Part shown: in pieces, positions 1 through 6,510 of the stretch
How positions within the stretch are numbered: position 1 is the first letter of the stretch
How the letters are laid out: each line of letters starts with the position of its first letter
Assembly: GCA_002311385.1 (NCBI GenBank)
Contig: DCAE01000128.1
Span: 1-8,541 of the forward strand
Direction: 5' to 3'
Length of the DNA stretch: 8,541 bases
Source of the DNA: Dehalococcoidia bacterium UBA1141
Lineage (GTDB): Bacteria > Chloroflexota > Dehalococcoidia > Lucifugimonadales > UBA3495
Program-made: the position numbers and the translations under genes
Notes under the pieces: model-generated
What the model was told of the DNA's origin: nothing
The model's input: the letters and a program-made list of their open reading frames with translations, nothing else
The model's database searches: none

Positions 1-84
1 TGTTGGTGGCGTGCGCTCAACACAAGGCGAACAGTTAGCCTGTTAGCGTAATTTCTCAGTAATCACTGGTAGAAAAGCTCGGCG

Positions 85-112
85 ACAGGCTCAGGGCGAA
101 CGGTTGGCCTGT
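85..112. repeat. Inverted repeat inside tandem unit (copy 1)
   Basis: ACAGGC at 85-90 pairs with GCCTGT at 107-112, leaving a 16-base loop that contains the GGGCGAACGG core. In the transcript of the ATPase operon it could form a small hairpin just past the stop codon. There is no U-rich run after it, so it is not a standard intrinsic terminator. Confidence 0.55.
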
Positions 113-152
113 TAGCGTATTTCCTAGTGATCACTGGTAGAAAAGCTCGGCG

Positions 153-180
153 ACAGGCTCAGGGCGAACGGTTGGCCTGT
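153..180. repeat. Inverted repeat inside tandem unit (copy 2)
   Basis: This is the exact second copy of the ACAGGC / GCCTGT stem (153-158 with 175-180, 16-base loop). It lies about 20 bases beyond the ATPase stop codon on the minus strand. The stem is kept in both well-conserved units and is lost in the diverged left copy, which lacks the left arm. Confidence 0.55.
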
Positions 181-199
181 GAGCGTAATTTCATAGCAA

Positions 200-1939
200 T
201 CACTGTTGGAAGAGCTCGGCGACCTCTCGCTCCAAGCGTTGCTCAGGTGTTTCCGTTGGCGTTTCCGCCGCATCCGGGGAACCATCGTTCCCGGCCGCCG
301 ATTCCCGCATCGGTCCTCTGGTCAACAGTGTGTAGGACTCGGCGGAGCCGTATTCCCTGGTATGCACCACCACCGGCATGGGCAAGGCGTGCCCGAAAAT
401 CAGCGCCTGTTGCTTAGGCTCCAGCCGGGCCAAGACACCCCGCAACTGGCGGCTGCCCGAGGTGCCGGCCAACACCGCCTCGATGTCCCGCTCGTCGTCA
501 AGAGCGCAGGTTAACCGGGTCCCAACCTGGCTCATCACCTCTGATGAAATCACGCTGGGCCGCTGGTCTATTACCATGAGGGTGACGTTGTACTTGCGCA
601 ATTCCCTGGCAATGGTCCCGAAAATCGTCTGTGGCGCGACGGAAGGGCTAAGGAACTTGTGAGCTTCTTCAATGACCAATACCAGGGGTCTGGGTTCCTT
701 GCCAGCTCCGCCTTCAGCTTCTTCCTTTTGCCGCACGTAGGCGTCGTGGATGCGCCGGGACAGCAAGTTGCTGACCAAGATATAGGCTGTCAGGTCGTCG
801 CCGTAGCGCCCGAACTCCAGCACCACATGCTTTCCCCTTTCCAAGTGCTCGATGATCCGTGCCGCCGCTCTTCCTGACTCTTTGACCAGAAATCCAAATC
901 GCCGCAGGCGAGTCAGCCGGTTGTATAGAGAGCCTAGGGCATTGGGCTGCACCTGTATCTCCGCCGCCAAATCGAATACCGCGGCCCGGTCTTCCAAGTC
1001 CAAGAAGGCCTCCATCCATTTGCCGGGCCCGAATTTTTGCTCCAGGTTGAATGCGGACGACGCCGCCACATCGGAGAGATTGAGGGTCTCTCGAAGCAGT
1101 TCAATGTCCTCCGGCTCGATTTCGCCGTAGCCGATGCGAACGACTTCGTCGGGAGTGGAGCCGCGCCGACGGGAGCTATCTTCATCCAGAGTGAAGGTAG
1201 AGACCTGGGAGGGGAAAAGCTGCTTGAGCCCTTTGACCATGATGCCCCGGTCCGAATCCCTTCCGCCGTGACCGTACTCGTTGTGCATGTCGAAGATTAG
1301 AGACGACGCCTGCCCGCTTTGCAAAATGCCCACCAAAAGCAATCGGGTCAGGAAGGTCTTGCCAGTACCGCTCTTGCCGAATACGCCTATGGAGCGTTTG
1401 ACCAATTCGTCCAGATTGATGCAGAGCTTGGATTCCATATCCAATGGGCTGCCAATCCAGAAATGGCGGTCATCCTCTTGTCCGAATACGGTAGCCACGT
1501 CGGCTTCGGAAGCTGAGTAGGCCAATGAGAACTGGGGCGGGATGGTCTTGGCCGCCGAAGGCGCCGCTTCGTCGTCACCCCGGACCAAGGGCATCACAAG
1601 ATTGGGCAATACGGAAACGGTGCCGTAGGCAACGGTGCCCAGTAATGCTTGGGAGATAAAGGGGTCGCCCAGGTCCAAAGGCAAATGTTTCAAACGCTGG
1701 TCGGAGTTCCCTAACGCAATGTCCGTGGCGACCCCAAAGAAGCGGTATTGGCTTCCCTGGATCGTTACGAAGGTGCCAACCTTTACGTTTTCAACGGATG
1801 TGCCCGGGTCCAATCGGACCTCCACGCCTTGGGTCAGCGAGCCTTCCACCACCACGCCAAGAAATCCCTGGGCGTCATTGTTATTGAGGCCACTAGTGTT
1901 GTTGTGGGCACTTAAGCCGTCCGAAGATTCGTCGGTCAT
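200..1939 (-). CDS. HerA-like HAS-barrel ATPase (DNA translocase type)
   Basis: This is a 579-aa P-loop ATPase of the HerA/FtsK superfamily, which form hexameric rings that pump DNA; archaeal HerA works with the nuclease NurA in end resection. Residues ~25-75 form a beta-rich HAS-barrel-like domain. Walker A is GKSGTGKT (188-195), Walker B is LVLVIEEAH (419-427), followed by ARELRKYN (444-451) and a sensor-like IDQRPS (458-463). The C-terminal ~40 residues are acidic and low in complexity before a short helical end. The ATG at 1939 is chosen because it overlaps the stop of the upstream gene (ATGA) and has GGAGGG 7 bases before it; a longer frame extending to 2068 would read through the neighbouring gene. 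The partner is the HAS-barrel-type protein upstream. No nuclease gene is adjacent, so the exact role (repair, segregation or defence) is open. The 3' end is part of the tandem repeat. Confidence 0.92.
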   Translation of the reverse strand: MTDESSDGLSAHNNTSGLNNNDAQGFLGVVVEGSLTQGVEVRLDPGTSVENVKVGTFVTIQGSQYRFFGVATDIALGNSDQRLKHLPLDLGDPFISQALLGTVAYGTVSVLPNLVMPLVRGDDEAAPSAAKTIPPQFSLAYSASEADVATVFGQEDDRHFWIGSPLDMESKLCINLDELVKRSIGVFGKSGTGKTFLTRLLLVGILQSGQASSLIFDMHNEYGHGGRDSDRGIMVKGLKQLFPSQVSTFTLDEDSSRRRGSTPDEVVRIGYGEIEPEDIELLRETLNLSDVAASSAFNLEQKFGPGKWMEAFLDLEDRAAVFDLAAEIQVQPNALGSLYNRLTRLRRFGFLVKESGRAAARIIEHLERGKHVVLEFGRYGDDLTAYILVSNLLSRRIHDAYVRQKEEAEGGAGKEPRPLVLVIEEAHKFLSPSVAPQTIFGTIARELRKYNVTLMVIDQRPSVISSEVMSQVGTRLTCALDDERDIEAVLAGTSGSRQLRGVLARLEPKQQALIFGHALPMPVVVHTREYGSAESYTLLTRGPMRESAAGNDGSPDAAETPTETPEQRLEREVAELFQQ

Positions 1940-2532
1940 GGCGCAACCCTCCGGAGAATCGCGGTCAGGCGAGGAACGTCCCCTGACAACTGGCCAGCCA
2001 GCGCTCTGCTGGCCCTGAACAAGAATGCGGAGCCGTCGCCTTGAGCAGTCGCCGCTCCACGCAGGCAAGCTCCGGCCAACTCATCGGCCACTGGCAGCCC
2101 GGAATTCAACAGCAAGGGCAGGAATTCTAAAGACGCTGTGAACCGGGCGACTTCATCGGGGGTGCAAGTGTATGCGAAGGAGTGGACCGCGGGCGGCAGT
2201 GGCGGCAGGTACTGCTTAAAGGAGTCATCAACCGAGAAACCGGCAATCAAGGCCTCAAATCGTGTGGTGAACAAACGGGAGAGTTGGGGGTTGTTGCGCT
2301 GCAACTCTTCCTCGGTTTCCACCCCTTCTCCCCGGGCCAAGACCGGCCGCGTGGAATCCATGGGCTCGGTAGTAACCTGGTAGACGATAGCGTAAACCGC
2401 AGGCGTTCCGGTGCGAACGAAACTACCCAAGGGTGGCGCCGCATAGAGTTCATAGCACTGGGCTACGAATGAAGTGGACGCCGCCGCTACCACTTCACCG
2501 ACTTTGCGGGACATGAGCCCGTCACCATCCAC
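1936..2532 (-). CDS. HAS-barrel-type partner protein of HerA-like ATPase
   Basis: This gene encodes about 198 aa. The N-terminal part (KVGEVVAAASTSF, then CYELYAAPPLGSFVR) looks like the small beta-barrel found at the N-terminus of HerA ATPases. It is followed by YAIVYQVTTEPMD, a region with NPQLSRLF and FEALIAGF, and PPLPPAVHSFAY. From memory, proteins with this order of motifs precede HerA-like ATPase genes in cyanobacteria and Chloroflexota and are annotated only as HAS-barrel or hypothetical; I cannot check this here. The start is uncertain. GTG at 2532 has GAGGA 7 bases upstream and is used here; ATG at 2514 would begin MSRKVGEV and fits the domain edge; TTG at 2562 has no ribosome binding site. 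The stop overlaps the ATPase ATG by 4 bases, so the two are probably translated together and may form a complex. Confidence 0.78.
   Translation of the reverse strand: MDGDGLMSRKVGEVVAAASTSFVAQCYELYAAPPLGSFVRTGTPAVYAIVYQVTTEPMDSTRPVLARGEGVETEEELQRNNPQLSRLFTTRFEALIAGFSVDDSFKQYLPPLPPAVHSFAYTCTPDEVARFTASLEFLPLLLNSGLPVADELAGACLRGAATAQGDGSAFLFRASRALAGQLSGDVPRLTAILRRVAP
1947..1952 (-). promoter_or_regulatory. Ribosome binding site of the HerA-like ATPase
   Basis: GGAGGG (minus strand) lies 7 bases before the ATG at 1939 and inside the last codons of the upstream gene. Together with the ATGA overlap it fixes the ATPase start. Confidence 0.75.
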
Positions 2533-2586
2533 CAAGGCGTCCTCTGCCGGGTATGTAATCAAGCACCATGATTCGGTTGCGTGGGA

Positions 2587-2610
2587 GCAGCACTAAGAGG
2601 ATTCTGCTGC
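2587..2610 (-). other. Leader hairpin upstream of the HAS-barrel/HerA operon
   Basis: GCAGCA and TGCTGC form a perfect 6-bp stem with a 12-base loop. If transcription starts just downstream of the -10-like box at 2620-2625, this hairpin lies in the 5' untranslated leader. It overlaps by two bases with the larger inverted repeat at 2609-2650, so the two structures cannot form together. Confidence 0.4.
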
Positions 2611-2650
2611 CGCAATTTTAGCATAATCGAGCCTGGGGGGAAATTGCGGC
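2609..2650 (-). promoter_or_regulatory. Perfect 10-bp inverted repeat around a -10-like box
   Basis: GCCGCAATTT at 2609-2618 is the exact reverse complement of AAATTGCGGC at 2641-2650. The 22 bases between contain TATGCT on the minus strand (2620-2625), a fair -10 box, preceded by a run of C. No convincing -35 is present at the proper distance. Two identical half-sites flanking a -10 are what a dimeric or tetrameric repressor site would look like. A cruciform or simple hairpin is the alternative. The rest of 2563-2698 shows nothing else that I recognise. Confidence 0.5.
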
Positions 2651-2698
2651 GTGTCATTTAGTCCTAGAATGCCTCTGAAGAATGGCGCCTAACTATGC

Positions 2699-2980
2699 TT
2701 ACTCTGCGGTAGCGATGGGCTTCACTTCAGAATCAACTGTCTCATCATGGGCGCCGAAGAGCTCCCATGGCCTGAAATGCTCTACAAAAGCCTTTGCGTT
2801 CTCGATAGAATCAAAATCTTTCATTGACCGGCCGGGGTCGTACCCGCCTCCGGTGGTGGCGTAGGCATCTATGCCCCGCTTGGTATCTCTATATCCGCCA
2901 AGTATCTTTTCATCGCCGCCATTATCTTCGTTCAAGATTAGATTCTCGCCCAGCTTCACGGCCTTCCAATATACTGACAT
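2699..2980 (-). CDS. Hypothetical protein, 93 aa
   Basis: I do not recognise this gene. It encodes a small soluble, acidic protein with no signal peptide or membrane segment. The first half (YWKAVKLGENLILNED, then KILGGYRD) reads as beta strands. The middle is glycine-rich (ATTGGGYDPG). A helical stretch with aromatic residues follows (AKAFVEHFRPWELF), and the acidic tail is probably flexible. The ATG at 2980 is well supported by GGGAGAAG about 7 bases upstream, and the frame is clean, so I consider it a real gene. It stands alone, with a 136-base gap to the HAS-barrel operon start and 151 bases from the stop of the gene upstream. No cysteine or histidine pattern suggests metal binding. Confidence 0.7.
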   Translation of the reverse strand: MSVYWKAVKLGENLILNEDNGGDEKILGGYRDTKRGIDAYATTGGGYDPGRSMKDFDSIENAKAFVEHFRPWELFGAHDETVDSEVKPIATAE

Positions 2981-3032
2981 GCGTTACTTCTCCCGCAATA
3001 AATTCTAGACGTTTAAATTGCTTCCCAGTTTG

Positions 3033-3056
3033 TCCCGCCTGACCCCAATTCAGGAT
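3033..3056 (-). repeat. GGGGTCAGG motif, possible remnant of a REP/IS200-type element
   Basis: On the minus strand this short intergenic stretch reads CCTGAATTGGGGTCAGG followed by CGGGACA. AATTGGGGTCAGG resembles a word I have seen at the ends of repeats linked to IS200/REP-type Y1 transposases. CCTGA and TCAGG can pair around a 7-base loop. No transposase is nearby. The remaining intergenic DNA (2981-3131) is AT-rich and shows no clear promoter; the weak stem AGACAA / TTGTCT at 3100-3122 follows the stop of the upstream gene. Confidence 0.25.
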
Positions 3057-3131
3057 TCTTGTCGGCTAACAGAATAGTCCAATTATGGGTTGACGACACA
3101 GACAATCACATAATATTTGTCTTATTGCCGT

Positions 3132-3914
3132 CTAGGGGTTCTTAAATGAATTGAATCGGTCAACAACCCAATCAACCTCGCCCTTGATGGCCGTAAGTGT
3201 CTCAACCACATTCAGGCCTTCGCATATATTAGGGTCTCCGCCAAACACTTGCCAGTATTTGAACTTCCGGTCCACGTCAATGTCGCCGACGAACTCTTCG
3301 AGTGGGATCCGCAGCAACTCGGTGCCCACGGTCAGGGCCGGAGTAGAGACGTTTACGATAAATCTAAACTTTCCCGATGGCGATATCATACCTCTTAGCT
3401 TAACTTGATCAACGATTGAGTTTGTGGAAGTGACTAGATCCAACCGGTGTTGGTCGGCCTCGCTCAGCTCTCTAAGGATAGAGAGGTAAGGGTTTCCCCG
3501 CACGTAAGGTTGTAAGCTCTCAAGCAATTTTTGTCGCTCTGGAGATAACCAGCCAAGCTGCTTGGAAATCACTCTCTCGAAACCGGCAGCAGTATCGAGA
3601 ATAGAGAATGATACCGGTTGGGAGGCACTTGAATCTTGGATTCCCCAAACTTGCGACAAAATAATATCGATAGTGGCGCGCAGGCCGTCGCAGATTTCTC
3701 CAACCACCCTGGGAATATCATCCGGTATTGGTCGGCAGCTGTCTACGTAGATTATCCCGAAATCATCGCCGTCCTCGGTCAACCTCGATTTCGCCAATGT
3801 GTAAGCTCGACTGCTTGCGAATCTTCGATCAGCCTTATTGAGGGCTTTCAATTGCTTAGCAGCCTGCCTCAGTTTTTGCCGAGGATTTTTCAATTTAGCG
3901 TCGCTTGATTTCAT
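3132..3914 (-). CDS. Uncharacterised protein with LR..ID / LQPY / DQHR pattern
   Basis: This is a 260-aa soluble protein of unknown function. After a basic helical N-terminus (residues ~1-45) come an IIYVDSCRPIP strand, the helix GEICDGLRATID (72-83), LQPY (134-137), LRELSEADQHRLDL (147-160) and a beta-rich C-terminal half. From memory, this order matches a widespread hypothetical family with GEILHNLRSALDHL, LQPY and a later N.DKHR motif; here the motifs are less canonical (TID for ALD, EADQHR for N.DKHR). The ATG at 3914 is chosen because it fits the family's N-terminus. A TTG at 3968, 3 bases after the P450 stop, would add 18 residues, but neither start has a strong ribosome binding site. 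It follows the P450 by 57 bases on the same strand and may be co-transcribed, although nothing links it to that pathway. Confidence 0.75.
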   Translation of the reverse strand: MKSSDAKLKNPRQKLRQAAKQLKALNKADRRFASSRAYTLAKSRLTEDGDDFGIIYVDSCRPIPDDIPRVVGEICDGLRATIDIILSQVWGIQDSSASQPVSFSILDTAAGFERVISKQLGWLSPERQKLLESLQPYVRGNPYLSILRELSEADQHRLDLVTSTNSIVDQVKLRGMISPSGKFRFIVNVSTPALTVGTELLRIPLEEFVGDIDVDRKFKYWQVFGGDPNICEGLNVVETLTAIKGEVDWVVDRFNSFKNP

Positions 3915-3971
3915 ACCGCCAACGGAGTTTACCTGTGGCCTAGGGTTATGTGTTTGAGCAGCTTCCAAGTA

Positions 3972-5204
3972 TCACGCAGCACAGAATCTGACGGGGAGGC
4001 GGTCTAAAGTACGAATCGAGTTGTTTGGTCGCCATAAGGCCTCGTCCGAGAGCTCGATTGATCCAACCTTGTTTGCGACGGCGGTCAACATCGCCTCGCC
4101 TTCCGCCCGCGCCACGTTTTGGCCTACACAAGCATGGATACCCACACCCAACGCCAGATGATCGCTGGGCTTGCGTTCGATATCGAACTTATCAGCCTCC
4201 GGCCAGTGGTTTTCATCGAGATTAGCTGCACCTAGGACGCAGAGAATCTTCGTTCCTTTTACGATTTTAATCCCGCTTACTTCCGTATCCACATCCGCCG
4301 TGCGGCAGAATGAATGGACCGGTGATATATAGCGCAGGGTCTCCTCAAATGCCCAGCGGGCGAGTTGGGGGTCGGCCTTGAGCCTTTGGAACTGTTCCGG
4401 GTTACGTGCCAGGCACCAGATAGCGCTGCCCAAGGCAGTGACTGTGGTATCGATCCCGGCGGAAAGGAGGGAGCGCACCAGCATCCCGGCCTCTTCCTCA
4501 GTAATCTCGCCCTCATCGGCAGCAGCATAGATTGCGGCGCCGAAACCCTCGGGTTTCAGTCGGTCTCGTTGGCATTGTTCCATGATCCAAGACCCGGCTT
4601 CAAGACCCTTCGCCATGGAATTCCGGCGCAATTCATTGTCCGGCCCAAGGGCGCTGAACACCAACTCACCATAGTCCACCAGGCGACGCCGGTCAGTCTC
4701 GCCCAAGCCCACGGCATCGGGAAACACGGTGGTTGAAAATGCCTCCGCTAACTCTGATACGGCATCAAAGGATTCTTTTTCAAGAAGTTCATCAATCAGT
4801 TTATCTGCTGCTTCGCGGAATGATACCCTCAGTTTCCCTACCGCCCTAGGCGATAGCGCGCGCTCGATGACTGTTCGCGTCTTGGTGTGATAGGGAGGGT
4901 CCACTTCCAAAACTATGCTCGGTGGCCGCCAGGGTTCTTCCAGACTGAAGTCATGTATACCGACACCCCGTGAAGAAACGAACCGGTGCCAGTCAGAGAA
5001 AACCTCCTTGGTTTCCTCGAAGCGGCCACAGGCCAGCATCGAATATCTTGGAAGGTAGGCGAAAGGCCCTTTCGACCGCAATTCCTTGAAATATTCGGTA
5101 GGGTCAGAGAGTATCGCCGTGTCGTAGGGATCGACGTCCCAAGCAGGTACGCCGGCAGGAACTTCAATCTCTAAATGACCCTCAATCATTTTGGTTGCTC
5201 TCAC
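3972..5204 (-). CDS. Cytochrome P450, CYP199A-like (aromatic carboxylate monooxygenase)
   Basis: This is a 410-aa soluble bacterial class I P450. Overall sequence flow (SSRGVG, PWRPPSIVLEVDPP, VFPDAVGL, VRSLLSAGIDTT, QNVARAEGE) matches CYP199A2/A4, which demethylate or oxidise para-substituted benzoates. By ungapped numbering against CYP199A4, as I remember it, the carboxylate contacts R92, S95, R243 and S244 are kept (here R93, S96, R244, S245), as are L98, V181, F182, A248, V295, F298 and the acid-alcohol pair D251/T252 (here D252/T253). F185 is replaced by L186. ExxR is E288..R291 and the haem cysteine is C359 in LGVGIHACVG, where the usual F of the loop is L. The GTG at 5204 is preferred over an internal ATG at 5189 because GGGAGGAG lies 7 bases before it. 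It follows the second CoA-transferase by 25 bases. No redox partner gene is nearby. Confidence 0.93.
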   Translation of the reverse strand: MRATKMIEGHLEIEVPAGVPAWDVDPYDTAILSDPTEYFKELRSKGPFAYLPRYSMLACGRFEETKEVFSDWHRFVSSRGVGIHDFSLEEPWRPPSIVLEVDPPYHTKTRTVIERALSPRAVGKLRVSFREAADKLIDELLEKESFDAVSELAEAFSTTVFPDAVGLGETDRRRLVDYGELVFSALGPDNELRRNSMAKGLEAGSWIMEQCQRDRLKPEGFGAAIYAAADEGEITEEEAGMLVRSLLSAGIDTTVTALGSAIWCLARNPEQFQRLKADPQLARWAFEETLRYISPVHSFCRTADVDTEVSGIKIVKGTKILCVLGAANLDENHWPEADKFDIERKPSDHLALGVGIHACVGQNVARAEGEAMLTAVANKVGSIELSDEALWRPNNSIRTLDRLPVRFCAA

Positions 5205-5211
5205 AATTTGG

Positions 5212-5219
5212 CTCCTCCC
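5212..5219 (-). promoter_or_regulatory. Ribosome binding site fixing the GTG start of the P450
   Basis: GGGAGGAG on the minus strand ends 7 bases before the GTG at 5204. The internal ATG at 5189 has only a weaker GAGAG at a longer distance, so GTG is the better start. Confidence 0.7.
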
Positions 5220-5229
5220 GTGATGTTGG

Positions 5230-6510
5230 TTAGACAACGCCGGATTCGGCCAGCAGGTTCAACTCCTCCAAGCTCACGCCGAGTTCGCCGCACAGGATCT
5301 CCTGATTGTGTTCACCGACCAATGGCGCACGCCGCGAGATTTTCCAAGGTGACCCATTGTAGATAGCGGCAGCGCCGGGGTAGGTGAAGCTCTGCCCCAG
5401 TTCAGGGTGCTCAACCTCCACGAAGAACTCCCTCTCTTCCAAGTGAGGATCGCCTATTATGTCATCTAAAGTTCGCACACCACCCCAGGGAAAGTCCCTT
5501 TCCTGACCTCCCTGCCATATCTCCGATTGGGTCATCTGCTCAAAGAACTGGGCCATGACATCCGTGATGTGGAAGGCGTTTTCCAGGATTCCGTCGGGAG
5601 CGTAGTACTTCTCATCCAGCAGGTCCTGAGCCATCCCGTGGTCATCCATCCATTCGGCCAAGACCTTGAGTCTCGCCGGGGTCAGGTTGCTCCCCGAACG
5701 GGTGACATTAACCCAATCGCCGCCCTTGGTGGCAAGCTGAATCCGGGTGGACATGTCGGGTGAGGCATGTCTGCCGGTATGCCGCTGCACAACTTCCCCA
5801 GTGGAGAGGTAGATGGCGATTGCTCCTTCGGTGGTGAGGGCGCAGGCTTCGTGAATCGACGCATCTATATACTGCCCCTCTCCGGTCATGTCCCGGTGGT
5901 AGAGAGCAGCTAGGATGCCGATATAGGCATAGTGTCCGGCTATGTGCCAAGCGTTGCCGCCACCCGGCGCTATTGGAGGAGCGTCGGGCACGTCCTCTTG
6001 GTCATAACCGGAGGACGCCATCTGTCCTCCCGCCGCCAGATGAAGCAGGTCGCATGACAGGAAATCTCGCCAAGGGCCGTTCTGACCAAATGGCGTTAAA
6101 GAGCACATGATTAAAGATGGGTTCAGTTTGGACAGATCGTCATAGCCAAGCCCCAAATCAGGCATGCGGCCAGGAGGTTGGGTCTCCAACACCACATCGG
6201 CGGTGCGGGCCAGTTCCCGGTACAGCCTTTGTCCTTCCTTGCTGTTCAAATCCAGGGTAACACCCCGCTTGGAGGTGTTGTAGTGCCAGAACGATAGACT
6301 GGTCTCCCGGCTGGGTTTGTCCGCCAAAAATGGGCCAATCAGCCGGCTATTCTGTCCCCCTGGCGGTTCAATCTTGATAACGTCGGCTCCTAAGTCCGCC
6401 ATGAGTTTGCCGCAGAACTGGCCTTTTTCGTCGGCCAACTCCAATACTCTAATGCCATCCAAAGGGCCGGGCAGGTCAGCCTGAGGCCCTTGCATGCTCT
6501 CTGTCGTCAT
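5230..6510 (-). CDS. CaiB/BaiF class III CoA-transferase, subunit apparently lacking catalytic Asp
   Basis: This is a 426-aa class III (formyl-CoA transferase) family protein. The N-terminal fold shows LDGIRVLELADEKGQFCGK, then ADLGADVIKIEPPGG (residues ~38-52), NTSKRGVTLDL and CSLTPFGQNGPW. The typical GILAALYHRDMTGEGQYID follows. In active members an Asp lies ~10 residues before that IG (G-D-S-N-T-G in formyl-CoA transferase). By eye the aligned residues here are A-W-H-I-A-G (W at 188), so the Asp seems missing. The protein is of normal length and not degraded, which fits a structural partner in a heteromer, as known for two-gene class III enzymes such as benzylsuccinate CoA-transferase BbsEF. 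The ATG at 6510 overlaps the previous gene's TGA (ATGA) and has AGGAGG 7 bases upstream; a longer frame to 6558 is rejected. Confidence 0.9.
   Translation of the reverse strand: MTTESMQGPQADLPGPLDGIRVLELADEKGQFCGKLMADLGADVIKIEPPGGQNSRLIGPFLADKPSRETSLSFWHYNTSKRGVTLDLNSKEGQRLYRELARTADVVLETQPPGRMPDLGLGYDDLSKLNPSLIMCSLTPFGQNGPWRDFLSCDLLHLAAGGQMASSGYDQEDVPDAPPIAPGGGNAWHIAGHYAYIGILAALYHRDMTGEGQYIDASIHEACALTTEGAIAIYLSTGEVVQRHTGRHASPDMSTRIQLATKGGDWVNVTRSGSNLTPARLKVLAEWMDDHGMAQDLLDEKYYAPDGILENAFHITDVMAQFFEQMTQSEIWQGGQERDFPWGGVRTLDDIIGDPHLEEREFFVEVEHPELGQSFTYPGAAAIYNGSPWKISRRAPLVGEHNQEILCGELGVSLEELNLLAESGVV

Larger units (their letters stand above)
26..223. repeat. Tandem repeat, three imperfect copies of a 68-69 bp unit
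   Basis: The word GGCGAAC recurs at 26, 95 and 163, and ATCACT recurs at 62, 130 and 199, giving periods of 68-69 bp. The stretch 62-112 is identical to 130-180 over 51 bases. The left copy is more diverged and its left edge fades out near position 26. The right copy runs into the end of the ATPase gene: its stop codon and last seven codons (VAELFQQ, stop) are the rightmost repeat segment. On the minus strand the other two copies read VAELFYQ followed by TGA. Each full unit also contains TTCGCCCTGAGCCTGTCG (minus strand), a motif I associate with dispersed intergenic repeats in many bacterial genomes. There are no unique spacers, so this is not a CRISPR array. Confidence 0.9.

Noticed and set aside
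26..223. Possible CRISPR array
   Set aside because: The copies are contiguous with a 68-69 bp period and no unique spacers, and the unit includes a protein-coding end.
127..417. Plus-strand reading frame of 96 codons over the ATPase end
   Set aside because: It runs across the tandem repeat and antisense to a clear ATPase. The product is Arg/Pro-rich without any family features.
1635..2018. Plus-strand reading frame of 127 codons
   Set aside because: It is antisense to the ATPase N-terminus and its partner, and has no family pattern or ribosome binding site worth noting.
1940..2068. N-terminal extension of the ATPase to a start at 2068
   Set aside because: It would lie wholly inside the upstream gene in another frame, has low-complexity Arg/Ser content, and the internal ATG has a strong ribosome binding site and an ATGA overlap.
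3100..3122. Stem AGACAA / TTGTCT as a terminator after the uncharacterised gene
   Set aside because: The stem is only 6 AT-rich pairs with an 11-base loop and no following U-run, too weak to call.
3915..3968. TTG start at 3968 for the uncharacterised protein
   Set aside because: It has no ribosome binding site, and the added 18 residues are Pro/Asn-rich and outside the recognisable domain. It remains possible through coupling to the P450 stop.
5204..5230. Separate promoter for the P450 in the 25-base gap after the second CoA-transferase
   Set aside because: The gap is filled by the ribosome binding site region and shows no -10/-35 pair, so co-transcription is simpler.
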